Notes: generated from the sequence alone by a model not told the origin. A DNA stretch of 64,000 nt from Stutzerimonas stutzeri (GCF_024448955.1 NZ_JAMOIH010000001.1:360066-424065), one strand, 5' to 3'; shown: positions 7,978 through 19,616, counted from the first letter of the stretch. Numbers and translations are program-made.

Positions 7978-9609
7978 ATGCCGGAATACCTCGCCCCCGT
8001 TCCTCGCTGGGAACCGCACGAACGCCCATCCATGCCCGGTTCGCCGGCAATCCTGCTGCATCCGATGCCGATGCGCATCGCCTATGCCTGTGTTGCCGTG
8101 CTGGTCGGGCTAACCGGCGGCTTGGGCAACGCACTGTTCATTGCCAACCTGCCGAGCATTCAGGGCGACCTTGGCCTGACGCCGTCACAAGCCGCCTGGT
8201 TGCCGGCGGCCTACTTCATGGTCAACGTCTCGGCCAATTTGTTGATGATCAAATTCCGCCAGCAGTACGGCTTGCGTCGCTTCGCCGAGATCGGGCTGAC
8301 GTTGTATGCGCTGCTGAGCATCGCTCACGTTTTCGTCGAAGGGCTGGAAATGGCAGTGTTCGTTCGCGCTGCCAGTGGCCTGGCGGCAGCCACTACCTCT
8401 TCCCTGGGGCTGTTCTACATGTTGCAGGCGTTTCGCAAGGCGGATCTGCCCAAGGGGGTGATTCTCGGTTTCGGCATATCTCAGCTGGGCACACCTCTCG
8501 CCTGGCTGATGTCGCCGGCACTCTTGGATCTGGGTGAATGGCACCGTCTCTACGTGTTCGAAAGCGGGCTTGCGCTTTGTTCGCTGGCGGCGGTGGTGGT
8601 GCTCAAGCTGCCCTTGGGCGAGCGCATCAAGGTCTTCGAGCCGCTGGACTTCCTTACCTTTGCCCTACTCGCCCCGGCGCTGGCGTTGATCGCCGCGGTG
8701 CTGGCCCAGGGCCGAATACTTTGGTGGACCGAGGAGCCCTGGCTCGGCTACGCACTGATCGCCGCACTGTTGCTGATGTGCACGGCGTTCATGATCGAAC
8801 ACCACAGACGTAATCCCCTGCTGCACACCCGCTGGCTCGGCACCGCTGAAATGCTGCGCTTCGCCTTCGGTGCCTTGGCGCTGCGTCTGTTGTTGTCAGA
8901 GCAGACCTACGGCGCGGTCGGCCTGCTGCAGACTTTGGGCATGGGCACCGAACAGCTACAGCCACTGTATGCAGTGATTCTGCTTGGGCTAAGCATGGGC
9001 ATCGCTGGCAGCGCGATGACCTTCAGCCCCACCACGGCGTTGCCGCAGATTTTGCTGTCGATCGTGTTGATCGCGGTCGCCAGCTTCCTCGACCTCGACG
9101 CCACCAACCTCACCCGCCCGCACGACATGTTCCTCAGTCAGGGCCTGCTGGCCTTCGCCAGTGGCATGTTCCTCGGCCCGCTGTTGATCACCGGCATCGG
9201 CAAAGCGCTGCGTAATGGTCCAAATTATCTGGTCAGCTTCATCGTGCTGTTCACCATGACCCAAAGCCTCGGCGGGCTGGCAGCGCCAGCGTTGTTCGGC
9301 ACCTATCAGGTGGTTCGCGAAAAGTACCACTCCAGCCATCTGACCGAGCAGGTGGTGCCGAGCGATCCGCGTATCGCGCAGCGACTGCAAGCCCAGAGCC
9401 AGGCGCTGGCGCCGCGCCAGAGCGACCCTCAATTGCGCCAGGCACAGAGCGCGGCGCAGCTGAGCCAAGCGACCACGCGTGAAGCCAACGTGTTGGCCTT
9501 CAATGATGTATTCCGGCTGATCGGCATGCTCGCCATCGGCGTGTTCGGCTGGACGCTCTATCACACATTGCGCCTCGCGCGGCAGAACAGGAACGCCCCG
9601 CCTCCATGA
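7978..9609 (+). CDS. MFS efflux transporter (DHA2-like, 14 helices)
   Basis: A 543-residue polytopic inner-membrane protein with about 14 hydrophobic helices. The first (YACVAVLVGLTGGLGNALFIANL) begins near residue 32, followed by the loop GLTPSQAAWLPAAYFM typical of EmrB/FarB-type drug:proton antiporters. The start is uncertain: ATG 7978 and ATG 8032 are both in frame and neither has a strong ribosome site. It is the first gene of a three-gene unit, with its stop overlapping the HlyD start by 4 bases (ATGA). With the adaptor and outer-membrane channel it should form a trans-envelope exporter. The substrate is unknown. Confidence 0.88.
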   Translation: MPEYLAPVPRWEPHERPSMPGSPAILLHPMPMRIAYACVAVLVGLTGGLGNALFIANLPSIQGDLGLTPSQAAWLPAAYFMVNVSANLLMIKFRQQYGLRRFAEIGLTLYALLSIAHVFVEGLEMAVFVRAASGLAAATTSSLGLFYMLQAFRKADLPKGVILGFGISQLGTPLAWLMSPALLDLGEWHRLYVFESGLALCSLAAVVVLKLPLGERIKVFEPLDFLTFALLAPALALIAAVLAQGRILWWTEEPWLGYALIAALLLMCTAFMIEHHRRNPLLHTRWLGTAEMLRFAFGALALRLLLSEQTYGAVGLLQTLGMGTEQLQPLYAVILLGLSMGIAGSAMTFSPTTALPQILLSIVLIAVASFLDLDATNLTRPHDMFLSQGLLAFASGMFLGPLLITGIGKALRNGPNYLVSFIVLFTMTQSLGGLAAPALFGTYQVVREKYHSSHLTEQVVPSDPRIAQRLQAQSQALAPRQSDPQLRQAQSAAQLSQATTREANVLAFNDVFRLIGMLAIGVFGWTLYHTLRLARQNRNAPPP

Positions 9610-10790
9610 GTGAAACCAAACGACCCGACGAAGAAGAAGCCTTGCAGACGGCTCAACCACCGCAGCCCTCAGCCGCGATGACGGACGCCGGGCCGGCACC
9701 GGACGATCCGCCGAAGACGATCAAACCGAGCCGCCGCTCGGTCATTCTGATGACGCTTGTCGCGCTGGCCGGCGTCCTGGCGATCCTCTATGCCTGGCAG
9801 CTGTGGCCGTTCACCGACCGTGTCGCGGTCACCGAAAACGCCTATGTGCGCGGGCAGATCACCGTGCTCGCACCGCAGGTCAACGGCTACGTTACCGAGG
9901 TGCTGGTACAGGATTTCGAGCAAGTCGCGCGCGGCCAGCCGCTGGTGCGCATCGATGATCGACAGTATCGCCAACTGGTCGAGCAGCGCCGTGCCGAGCT
10001 GGCCGCGCAGCGTTTCGGGCTAGAAAACCTCGAACAGACCCTGGCTTCCAATCGCGCCACGCTGGCGTCACGCCGCGCCGAGCTGTCGGCCGCCGAAGCG
10101 GAGCTGCAACGCGCCCTGGCCGATGAAAAACGCGTCAACGAGCTGGCCGAACGCGGCTCGGTCTCGATTCGTGAGCGCGACCAGATCCGCGCCAGCGCCC
10201 GCGCAGCGGCGGCAAACGTGAAGCAGGCCCAGGCCGCCATCGCTATTGCCGAGCAGACGTTGAAGGCCAGCGAAGTCTCACGCGGCAGACTTCAGGCGCA
10301 AGTGGAGATTGCCGAAGCGGCATTGAAGCGGGCGCAGATTGACCTGGACAATACGGTCATCGAAGCGCCACGCGACGGCCAGGTCAGCGAAGTCACGGTG
10401 CGCCAGGGCCAGTACGTCGCGGCCGGCTCGCAGCTGCTCTATCTAGTGCCGGAGCAGCTTTGGGTGATCGCCAATTACAAGGAAACCCAGACCTTCGCCA
10501 TGCGCCCAGGCCAGCCGGTGTCCATTGAGGTCGACGCACTGGACGGTGCTCGCCTGAGCGGACGTGTACAGCGTTTGGCACCGGCCACCGGCTCGGAATT
10601 CAGCGTGCTACGTCCGGATAATGCGACCGGTAATTTCACCAAGGTGGTGCAGCGGATACCGGTGCGCATTTCCATTGATCCGAACCAGCCGTTGAGCCAA
10701 CGCCTGCGACCGGGGCTGTCGGTTGTCACTCATGTGGATACCAGCCGCGACGCCACAACCGCCGAAACGGCAGCGGATGACAGGCGATGA
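9606..10790 (+). CDS. HlyD/EmrA-family membrane fusion protein
   Basis: A 394-residue periplasmic adaptor. A cytoplasmic tail of about 40 residues is followed by one membrane anchor (VILMTLVALAGVLAILYAW), then a lipoyl half-motif (AYVRGQITVLAPQVNGYVTEVLVQDFEQVARGQPLVRID). A long coiled-coil hairpin (about residues 110-235) precedes the second lipoyl half (VIEAPRDGQVSEVTVRQGQYV) and the beta-barrel region. It bridges the MFS pump and the outer-membrane channel. It overlaps both neighbours by 4 bases, so translation of the three is coupled. Confidence 0.92.
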   Translation: MSETKRPDEEEALQTAQPPQPSAAMTDAGPAPDDPPKTIKPSRRSVILMTLVALAGVLAILYAWQLWPFTDRVAVTENAYVRGQITVLAPQVNGYVTEVLVQDFEQVARGQPLVRIDDRQYRQLVEQRRAELAAQRFGLENLEQTLASNRATLASRRAELSAAEAELQRALADEKRVNELAERGSVSIRERDQIRASARAAAANVKQAQAAIAIAEQTLKASEVSRGRLQAQVEIAEAALKRAQIDLDNTVIEAPRDGQVSEVTVRQGQYVAAGSQLLYLVPEQLWVIANYKETQTFAMRPGQPVSIEVDALDGARLSGRVQRLAPATGSEFSVLRPDNATGNFTKVVQRIPVRISIDPNQPLSQRLRPGLSVVTHVDTSRDATTAETAADDRR

Positions 10791-12178
10791 ATCGTCAGTT
10801 TCGCGTTCCGGGATTGCTGTCGGGCCTGTTGCTGATCACACTGGCAGGCTGCATGCCACCGCGCCAGCCGCTGCCGCCCGAAGCTGCATTTACCCCGCCC
10901 ACGCAATGGCGCGACGAGGCGGCGCGCACAGCCGAAATCTCCGCGAACTGGTGGCGGGCGTTTGGTGATCCGCAGCTGACGACACTGGTCGAAGCGGCAC
11001 TGGCACATAACACCGACGTGCTGATCGCCGCGTCGCGGGTCGAACAGGCACGCGAGCAGATCCGTCTGTCCCACGCCTCGCTGCTGCCCAATCTCGACGC
11101 GGTGCTGGGTGCGCAACGCACGCGCGAGCTCAGCGTACTCGGCATCGCCCATACCACGGCGGTACAGCCCTCGCTGCAGGTGTCTTACGAGCTGGATATC
11201 TGGGGCCGGCTGCGGCGTCTGCGCGAAGCCGCGGAGCTGCAATATCAGGCCAGCGAGGCCGAACGCGACGCGGTGCGCCTGGCCGTCGCCAGCACCACGG
11301 CACGCGCCTATGTCTCGCTGCTGTCGCTGGATCGGCAGCTGTACGTGACCCGCGAAACCATCGAGTCGCGCCTGCAGGCGCTGCGTGTCGCCGAGGACCG
11401 CGCCAGCCTCGGCTACACCTCGCAACTTGAACTGACGCAGGCGCAGTCCGAATACGAAGCCGCAGCGCAGCTGCTGCCCCAGCTGGAACAGGCGATTCGC
11501 GAGCAGGAAAACGCGCTGCGTATGCTCACCGGAGCACTATCGGGCACGGTGCAGCGCGGCGCCGGGTTGCTCGCGCTCGAATCGCCAAGCGTGCCCGCCG
11601 TGTTGCCATCGGAACTGCTGCGGCGGCGGCCGGATATCCATCAGGCCGAACTGCTGCTGGCGGCCAGCGACCTTAACCTCCAAGCCCAGCGCGACCGCTT
11701 TTTGCCACAGGTGCAGGTGTCAGCCAGCCTCGGCCAGCTGTTCGTCAATTCACTCGATTACGACCCGGTCCGCGTCTGGGATATCGGTGCGAGCGTGCTG
11801 GCACCGATCTTCGACGCCGGGCGCCTGGAAGCGGGCGTGAACATCGCAGTCGCGCAACGCAATGAAGCGGCCTTCGCCTATCGCGCGATTGCGCTGGAGG
11901 CATTCGCGGAGGTCGAAAACAGCCTTTCGGCGGTGGGCAATCTGCGGCAGCAGATCGAGCGCGTCGAGGCTCGCCGCGCAGTTCTTGAGCGCTCGCTGAC
12001 CTTCGCTGAGGATCGGTACCGCGCAGGCTATTCGTCCTATCTGGAAACCCTCGACGCCCAGCGCAACCTGTTCAACACCGAGCTGACCGCCGTGCAACTG
12101 CGCGAAAGCCAGCTCAATGCGCTGATCAGCCTTTATCAGGTACTCGGCGGTGGTTGGCAGGCCACCGCCGAGCGTTGA
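10787..12178 (+). CDS. NodT-family outer-membrane efflux lipoprotein
   Basis: A 463-residue TolC/OprM-type channel. A lipoprotein signal ends at LITLAGC, so Cys22 is probably acylated. NWWRAFGDPQL is the family signature near residue 54. Two repeated outer-membrane-factor halves follow: a first coiled-coil/beta segment with SYELDIWGRLRR and a second with LRRRPDIHQAELLLAASDLN. The stop lies 4 bases from the convergent PepSY gene. It completes the tripartite pump with the two upstream genes. Confidence 0.93.
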   Translation: MNRQFRVPGLLSGLLLITLAGCMPPRQPLPPEAAFTPPTQWRDEAARTAEISANWWRAFGDPQLTTLVEAALAHNTDVLIAASRVEQAREQIRLSHASLLPNLDAVLGAQRTRELSVLGIAHTTAVQPSLQVSYELDIWGRLRRLREAAELQYQASEAERDAVRLAVASTTARAYVSLLSLDRQLYVTRETIESRLQALRVAEDRASLGYTSQLELTQAQSEYEAAAQLLPQLEQAIREQENALRMLTGALSGTVQRGAGLLALESPSVPAVLPSELLRRRPDIHQAELLLAASDLNLQAQRDRFLPQVQVSASLGQLFVNSLDYDPVRVWDIGASVLAPIFDAGRLEAGVNIAVAQRNEAAFAYRAIALEAFAEVENSLSAVGNLRQQIERVEARRAVLERSLTFAEDRYRAGYSSYLETLDAQRNLFNTELTAVQLRESQLNALISLYQVLGGGWQATAER

Positions 12179-12182
12179 AGGC

Positions 12183-13574
12183 TCAGCCCGGCTGACGCAG
12201 AGTCTTGCGATCCGTGTGCTGGGCTCCGCCGAGTGCCCATTCGGCAACGAGGAATACCAGCAGACTGCCGCCGAGCACCGGCAGGCAGTAACCAAACAGC
12301 GCCGCGAGTGCTACCGTCAGCGCTCGAGCTGCCAGCGACAGATCGCGCAGCGCGGTGAGCACACCGGCGCTGCGCACCGGCGAGCGGCGGCGCCACCACA
12401 TCAGGTAACCCCAGATCACCAGCGTCGCCAGACCGAGCGCGGTGACGGCAAGCAACAGTTGATTGGCTAGGCCGAACAGCGAGCCCATATGCGCATCGAT
12501 ACCCCAGCGCGTCAGCTTGGCCGCCAGCGGGAAGGTGGCGAAATCGATGCGATCAGTGACCGTCAGCAAGCGCGGATCGATGGCCACCGCGTCGACCTGG
12601 GTCGGCCAGCTGCGGTCGATCTCGGTCACCGTCCAAGCGCGATCAGGGCCTGCCGCCGGGACGATTTCCAGCTTGCCAGCGTCGATACCGGCGCGGCGCG
12701 CAGCAGCCAACACAGCATCGAATAAGGCAGGATCACCCGGCTCAGCTGCAGCCATCTGCATTCCGACGTGATGGGCATGTTCACCCGCCGGTGCCACCGG
12801 CTCGCCGGTCAGCGCCGTGGACACGCTCGGCGTGGACATCCCCAGCGCCGCCCGCGCGACGCCGATGTTGTCCCCCGCCCAGCGCGACCACGTCAGACCG
12901 GTGGCGGAGAAGAACAACAAGCCCACCACCAGCCACAGCCCCAGCGTGGCATGCCAGCGCCGCAGCGGTTGCGTCCTGGCCACGCTCGCCTTGCGATTAC
13001 CCTGGCGCCGGATAACCCAGAGCGCCAGTCCACCCAGCGCCGCGACCCATAACCAGGAGGCGGCCAGCTCGCTATAGATCCGGCCCGGCTCGCCCAGTAA
13101 CAGGCTGCGGTGAAACTGATCGAGCCATGTGCGCAGCGGCAGTATTCCGGTGGTACCGTAAACCAGCAGATCGCCGCGGATCTCAGCCGTTACCGGGTCG
13201 ATGAACACGGCGCGGCTCTCCGACGGTCCCAGCTCCGGCGCGCTGAACATTACGCGTGTGGTGGTGCCAGGTAGAGGTGCCGGACGCACCGCCGACAGCA
13301 TTGCCGCATCGCCGATGTGCGCTTGTGCGATTTCGATCTGGCGTGCCAGCGGCAGCGCCGGACCGCTACTGTCGACGAACAGCTGTTCGGCATACAGCCG
13401 GTTCTCTAGCTGCGGCGTCAGCGCATAAACCAAGCCGCTCAAGGCCGCGATGAGGATGAAAGGCCCGACGAATAGGCCAACGTAGAGGTGCAGGCGGATC
13501 AGCAGCGCTAGCAAGGGTCGCTGCGTCCGGGATGCAAGAGGCGGCGCCTCAGGCTGGACATGGGAAGACGGCAT
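12183..13574 (-). CDS. PepSY-associated transmembrane protein
   Basis: A 463-residue inner-membrane protein of the PepSY_TM family. The first helix pair is RLHLYVGLFVGPFILIAALSG near residue 28. Further helices sit near residues 185-205, 215-235, 385-405 and 425-450, with periplasmic PepSY-like regions between (AEIRGDLLVYGTTGILPLRTW; TQVDAVAIDPRLLTV). Relatives are often found with TonB receptors or copper/iron genes and are annotated as ferric or flavin reductase-like, but catalysis is not proven. The downstream DUF2946 neighbour on the same strand supports a metal-related role. Confidence 0.85.
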   Translation of the reverse strand: MPSSHVQPEAPPLASRTQRPLLALLIRLHLYVGLFVGPFILIAALSGLVYALTPQLENRLYAEQLFVDSSGPALPLARQIEIAQAHIGDAAMLSAVRPAPLPGTTTRVMFSAPELGPSESRAVFIDPVTAEIRGDLLVYGTTGILPLRTWLDQFHRSLLLGEPGRIYSELAASWLWVAALGGLALWVIRRQGNRKASVARTQPLRRWHATLGLWLVVGLLFFSATGLTWSRWAGDNIGVARAALGMSTPSVSTALTGEPVAPAGEHAHHVGMQMAAAEPGDPALFDAVLAAARRAGIDAGKLEIVPAAGPDRAWTVTEIDRSWPTQVDAVAIDPRLLTVTDRIDFATFPLAAKLTRWGIDAHMGSLFGLANQLLLAVTALGLATLVIWGYLMWWRRRSPVRSAGVLTALRDLSLAARALTVALAALFGYCLPVLGGSLLVFLVAEWALGGAQHTDRKTLRQPG

Positions 13575-13672
13575 GAAAGCTCACTCGAATCGAGAAATAC
13601 AACCAACCCGGCGCTGCAGGATTGGCGACGCGGACGACCGCTACTAGCGGTGGCCGGATTCAGCAGAGGCAA

Positions 13673-14080
13673 TCAGGTGAGCGGAGAAGCACGAGGGTTG
13701 AGGCTGGGCCAGCGATAACGCAGCGACAACGGCGGTGCCAGGTCGAACGGTAAGGCATTGCGCTGCACTCGCCGCGGCTCGTGCAGTTCCGTCGCGGTGG
13801 TGGGTATCGCAGCCATTGATGCCGAACCAGCGCAACAGCAAGGCATGCCGAGGTGATGCAGTGGCTTCGGTGCGGACTCACTGCCCTGCGCCGCGTGGTC
13901 AATAGCCGTCGCGTGGCCGTTATGCGCGGTGAAATGGGAAGAAACGTGCCGGCTGGCCTCGGCCATCGGGCAGTGCCCGGGCATGCCCGGCGCACCGGCC
14001 CCCATCAGTGGCATCGCGAACAGATGCAGCAGCAAGGCCAGAGCGGCTATCCAGATCGGGACGCGACGGGGACGGTGCAT
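13673..14080 (-). CDS. DUF2946-family His/Cys-rich small exported protein
   Basis: A 135-residue protein with an N-terminal hydrophobic helix (WIAALALLLHLFAMPLMG) and a periplasmic part rich in His and Cys: GHCPMAE, an HxxH cluster and a PCCCAGSA motif near residue 84. This pattern is typical of DUF2946, small proteins found beside copper or heme uptake genes in pseudomonads. It lies 99 bases upstream of the PepSY gene on the same strand and is probably co-transcribed with it. Metal binding is inferred from composition. Confidence 0.75.
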   Translation of the reverse strand: MHRPRRVPIWIAALALLLHLFAMPLMGAGAPGMPGHCPMAEASRHVSSHFTAHNGHATAIDHAAQGSESAPKPLHHLGMPCCCAGSASMAAIPTTATELHEPRRVQRNALPFDLAPPLSLRYRWPSLNPRASPLT

Positions 14081-14286
14081 GAAAACTGATAGCTCCGGCA
14101 GGACGAAAACACGGCAATCTTACAGAGCAATGACTGAATGACGGCTCTGGAGGCGGTGCGTGGCGAATTGGATTGTAGATTTCCCGGTTGGTGCGCACCA
14201 CGCCACGACGATAGAACTGACCCGCCCGTATCCCGAACGCGCGCACTTCTTCTGCAAGGTAACCAGACATTCAGCGGTTTGGACGC

Positions 14287-15525
14287 TCAGCCTGCCGCTT
14301 CGTCCAACGGCTTCGGCATTCCAAGTAGAAAGCCCTGCGCCTTGGTCACCTGCAGGCCTCGCAAGGTCGTCAGTTCTGCATCCGTCTCGACGCCCTCGGC
14401 AATGATGTTACTACCGGTCTGCTCGGCGAAGCGGATCAGCGCAGCAGCCAACGCGCAGGTATCGTTGTCGCTATCGACATTGCTGATCAGGCTGCGGTCG
14501 AGCTTGATGACATCAGGCTTGAGCTTGAGGATGTGGCGAAAGCTGGCATAGCCGGCGCCCGCATCGTCGACAGCGAGCCGCAGCCCACCTTGACGTAGCG
14601 GTTCGAGAATGGCGGCGACCAGCGCGTAGTCGACGATGGATTTGTGCTCCGTCACTTCGAGCATCAAGCGATGCAACGGCTGGTTGGCGAGCAACGCCAC
14701 CACCGTGCCATTTAGCAGTGCGTCGGGGCAGACATTAAGGGACAGGTATTGGTCTTCGGGAATCAACGGTAGTGCCTCGAGCGCCGTTTCGAGAAGCATG
14801 GTTTCCAGTTCCGCGCGCAACCCGACCTCGCCCGCCTCGTCTATCCAGACATCCGGCGAGCGATATGGCTCTGGGCGAAACCGCGCCAGCGCTTCGTAGC
14901 CGATGATGCTGTTGTGCACCAGATGGAAGATCGGCTGGTAGACCATCCAGCAATCACGCTGGGCGATGACCGCCTTGATGCGCTCGAGTTTTTCATTGCG
15001 CTGTTGTTCGCTGAGCGCGTGCCGCTCGAGTACCCTTCCGGCAAAACGGGCGAACAGGCGTAACGTTTCCAGATCGGCCTCGTTCAGGGTTTCGTCGGGT
15101 TGCGTACTGAAACAGCAGAAGGTCCCGTAAAGCGAACCATCACTGAAGCGAATCGGTACGCTCATGTGTGCACCGACGGGCAACGCCCGGGTCGCCGGGA
15201 GTGCCAGCGCTTCCTGTAATTCGCCAGCGTTGCGGATGAGTTCCGGTAAACGTCCATCGACGATGCGCTGGCAGTAGCTTTCCTCTAGCAGTCTACCGTC
15301 GCCAACGGCCAGCGACATCGAGCGGTATTGCCCTTCGATATAACGAAATACGCGCCTTCCGTCCCGAAACTCGCCGATGAACGCCACCTCCATTCGTAAA
15401 TGGTGACGAACCAGCTCCAGCGCTTCGGTAAGCATCTCGCCAATGGATAACCTTCCACGCTCAAACCCGTCGACCATCAACGACATTTCGCTGCCGGTAA
15501 CCCCATCAGAATCGCGGTTCAACAT
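14287..15525 (-). CDS. GAF-EAL cyclic-di-GMP phosphodiesterase
   Basis: A 412-residue soluble protein. An N-terminal GAF domain (about residues 25-170; VAFIGEFRDGRR, VGAHMSVPIRFSDGSLYGTFCCF) is followed by an EAL domain. The EAL signature reads GYEALARFR, with the metal-binding Glu at about residue 211. The distal motifs DDAGAGYASFR, KLDRSLI and AEGVETDAE are conserved, so c-di-GMP hydrolysis to pGpG is likely. ATG 15525 is preferred because GAGGA lies 6 bases upstream; the ATG at 15531 lies directly on that site. No membrane segment; the GAF ligand is unknown. Confidence 0.9.
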   Translation of the reverse strand: MLNRDSDGVTGSEMSLMVDGFERGRLSIGEMLTEALELVRHHLRMEVAFIGEFRDGRRVFRYIEGQYRSMSLAVGDGRLLEESYCQRIVDGRLPELIRNAGELQEALALPATRALPVGAHMSVPIRFSDGSLYGTFCCFSTQPDETLNEADLETLRLFARFAGRVLERHALSEQQRNEKLERIKAVIAQRDCWMVYQPIFHLVHNSIIGYEALARFRPEPYRSPDVWIDEAGEVGLRAELETMLLETALEALPLIPEDQYLSLNVCPDALLNGTVVALLANQPLHRLMLEVTEHKSIVDYALVAAILEPLRQGGLRLAVDDAGAGYASFRHILKLKPDVIKLDRSLISNVDSDNDTCALAAALIRFAEQTGSNIIAEGVETDAELTTLRGLQVTKAQGFLLGMPKPLDEAAG

Positions 15526-15627
15526 AACCATTCCTCGCCATCTTCCATCGGAAGAATCCAGGCGCCTTGGCGGCTTCAGAGAAATACGCAGCAGAGCCTT
15601 GTTTTGAGCCTAGTGCCCATTCTTGAG

Positions 15628-16461
15628 CTACCCCGCTTTCGTCGACGACCGGCGCTTGGTCGGCTTTTTTGGCGACACGTCGGAGGCCAGTTCGACCCAA
15701 GTTGGTGCATGATCGCTGGCGTGTTCCTGGTCGCGAACCCAGCGGTCCACGCCGGCATCTTTCAGACGCGGCGCCAGGTCTTTGCTGAGCAGCAGGTGAT
15801 CGATACGCAGGCCGGAATCCTTTTGCCAGTGCTGGCGGAAGTAGTCCCAGAAGGTGTAGATGCGCTCGTTGGGGTATTGGGCGCGCAAGGCGTCGGTCCA
15901 GCCTTGGCTTAGAAGACGTTGATAGCACTCGCGGCTTTCCGGCTGCAGCAACGCATCCTTGGTCCACGAGCGCGGGTTGTAGATGTCCTCGTCGGTAGGC
16001 ACCACGTTGTAATCGCCGGCCAGCACCACCGGATGTCCGCTGTTCAGCAGCCCTTCGGCATGCTGAATCAGGCGCTCGAACCAGGCCAGCTTGTACTCGA
16101 ACTTCGGCCCCGGCTGCGGGTTGCCGTTGGGCAGGTAGAGGCAGGCAACGATGATGCCGTGGGCTGCGGCTTCAAGATAACGGCTGTGACTGTCGTCGGG
16201 ATCACCCGGCAGACCGCGACGAATCTCCAATGGGTCGTCGCCGCGCGACAGGATCGCTACGCCATTCCAGGACTTCTGCCCATGCCAGATCGCGCCGTAG
16301 CCGGCGGCACGGATGTCGTCGATAGGGAAGTCGGCGTCCTGCGCCTTCAGCTCCTGCAGGCAAACCACGTCGGGCTGCTCACGCTCCAACCATTCGAGCA
16401 GATTGGTGCGGCGCGCGCGGATGCCGTTGATGTTGAAGGTGGCGATTTTCAGGGAGTCCAC
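15628..16461 (-). CDS. xthA: Exonuclease III (ExoIII-type AP endonuclease)
   Basis: A 277-residue endonuclease/exonuclease/phosphatase-fold enzyme acting at abasic sites in base excision repair. Visible motifs are KIATFNINGIRARR at the N-terminus, LQELKAQ with the metal-binding Glu, LAGDYNVVPTDEDIYNP, and RIDHLLLSKDLAPR with the terminal catalytic region HAPTWVEL. The GTG at 16461 is taken as start because it places the family N-terminus at once, with GAGG about 7 bases upstream. The longer frame upstream has no family similarity. Monocistronic. Confidence 0.9.
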   Translation of the reverse strand: MDSLKIATFNINGIRARRTNLLEWLEREQPDVVCLQELKAQDADFPIDDIRAAGYGAIWHGQKSWNGVAILSRGDDPLEIRRGLPGDPDDSHSRYLEAAAHGIIVACLYLPNGNPQPGPKFEYKLAWFERLIQHAEGLLNSGHPVVLAGDYNVVPTDEDIYNPRSWTKDALLQPESRECYQRLLSQGWTDALRAQYPNERIYTFWDYFRQHWQKDSGLRIDHLLLSKDLAPRLKDAGVDRWVRDQEHASDHAPTWVELASDVSPKKPTKRRSSTKAG

Positions 16462-16576
16462 AGGCTGCCTCGAACCGATAGATGACCCTTGTTGTGACTC
16501 GCGGTGGCGGTGCGAGGTTCGCGTCAGCTGGCCTTGCGTGGAACTCTGCAGGACGACACGCCTTTTCGGCGATAAC

Positions 16577-16653
16577 GGTGGGCTGAAGCCCACCCTACTT
16601 CGTGGTTCGGATCAGGCGTAGGGTGGGCCGGGCGGCGCTCCGCTTCAGCCCGC
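16577..16653. repeat. Palindromic intergenic repeat with GTAGGGTGGG arms
   Basis: An imperfect palindrome between xthA and the LysR gene. The left arm contains GGTGGGCTGAAGCCCACC and CCCTAC. The right arm contains GTAGGGTGGG followed by a GC-rich stretch and CTTCAGCCCGCC. The same core occurs at 19544-19616. It resembles REP-like dispersed repeats that are abundant in pseudomonad intergenic regions. Confidence 0.65.
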
Positions 16654-16720
16654 CAAAAGCGCCCTGGAAGATGAGGACGGACGGAATGTGCTCCGATCCA
16701 CCCCAACAGCGAGGCCCGGC

Positions 16721-17629
16721 TCAGCGGGTTTCCCAATAGCCCGGTGCGTTGTAGATCGCCTTCAAATAATCGATGAAGAAGCGCACCTTGGCCGGCAGGT
16801 AGCGCTGCTGCGGGTAGACCGCCTGGATGTCGTAAGCCGATAGTGCGTATTCGTCGAGCACCGTCACCAGCTCGCCGCGTTTGAGTTCGGCCTGGATTTC
16901 CCAGGTCGAGCGCCAGCCGATGCCCAGGCCCTGCTTGACCCAGTCGAACAGCAGCTCGCCATCGTTGCAGTCGAGGTTGCCGTCCACCCGCACCGCCACC
17001 TGCTTGCCGTCGCGCAGGAAGGTCCAGCCGCGCTGTTGCCCACCCTGTAGGTTGAAGGCCAGGCAGTTATGCCGCGTCAGGTCTTCCAGCTCGCGCGGCA
17101 CGCCCTGACGCTCGAAATAATCCGGCGCGCCACAGACCACCCGGCGATTGGGGAACAGCTTGACCGCCACGTAGTTGGGGTCGGTGACCTCGCCGATGCG
17201 GATGCCCATGTCGTAACCATGGCGCACCAGGTCGACCACGCTGTCGGTGAAGTTGAACGACAGCTGCAGATCCGGAAAGCGCGCCTGGAAGGCCGGCGCA
17301 TGCGGGCCGATATGCCGGCGACCGAATGCCGCCGGCGCCGAGATCACCAGATGGCCGCGCACCGAGGTGCGGTCCTTGGCAATGCTGGCATCGGCCTCGT
17401 CGAAATCCTTGAGCAATCCGCGCGCGCGCTCCAGGTACTGCTCGCCCAGGTCGGTCAGCGCCAGCCCACGTGTGGAGCGGTGCATCAGCTTGACGCCCAG
17501 GTGCCGCTCCAACGCATCGAGGCGGCGGCCCATCACCACGGGCGTCACTCCTTCCTTCAATGCGGCGGCGGCGAAGCTGCCGGCTTCGGCGACCAGCACG
17601 AAGCTATGTACGGCTGTGTAACGATCCAT
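16721..17629 (-). CDS. LysR-family regulator divergent from gcl
   Basis: A 302-residue LysR regulator. The N-terminal helix-turn-helix (FVLVAEAGSFAAAALKEGVTPVVMGRRLDALE) is followed by LysR_substrate-type effector segments (HLVISAPAAFGRRHIGP, HGYDMGIRIGEV). The ATG at 17629 is chosen for an upstream AGGAG and the normal LysR N-terminus; the open frame to 17914 would run into gcl. It is transcribed divergently from gcl across 115 bases, the standard arrangement for a LysR regulator of the glyoxylate operon. The effector is probably a pathway intermediate, which is inference. Confidence 0.88.
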   Translation of the reverse strand: MDRYTAVHSFVLVAEAGSFAAAALKEGVTPVVMGRRLDALERHLGVKLMHRSTRGLALTDLGEQYLERARGLLKDFDEADASIAKDRTSVRGHLVISAPAAFGRRHIGPHAPAFQARFPDLQLSFNFTDSVVDLVRHGYDMGIRIGEVTDPNYVAVKLFPNRRVVCGAPDYFERQGVPRELEDLTRHNCLAFNLQGGQQRGWTFLRDGKQVAVRVDGNLDCNDGELLFDWVKQGLGIGWRSTWEIQAELKRGELVTVLDEYALSAYDIQAVYPQQRYLPAKVRFFIDYLKAIYNAPGYWETR

Positions 17630-17744
17630 TCGATACTCCTGATATCGACAGAACTGAAGTTTCGACCAATTCCGCCTTTCGTTCCAGCCCTGCATCCTTG
17701 GGTCACGTATAAAAACTATCGAGTAAACGTAGGAGGAATGATCC

Positions 17745-19526
<1,782 letters not shown>

Positions 19527-19543
19527 GGCAGCCGTAACCAAAC

Positions 19544-19616
19544 GCGTGGACGACGCTTCGCGGTCGTCCACCCTACGAAAGTGAACGTAGGGTGGATATC
19601 GCGAAGCATCCACCAC
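19544..19616. repeat. Palindromic repeat between gcl and hyi
   Basis: Two arms of about 30 bases are arranged around an 8-base loop. The inner stem ACCCTACG/CGTAGGGT is perfect. The outer part pairs GACGCTTCGCG with CGCGAAGCATC with a few mismatches. The core is shared with 16577-16653. Inside the operon it could fold in the mRNA and adjust expression of the genes after gcl. Confidence 0.7.
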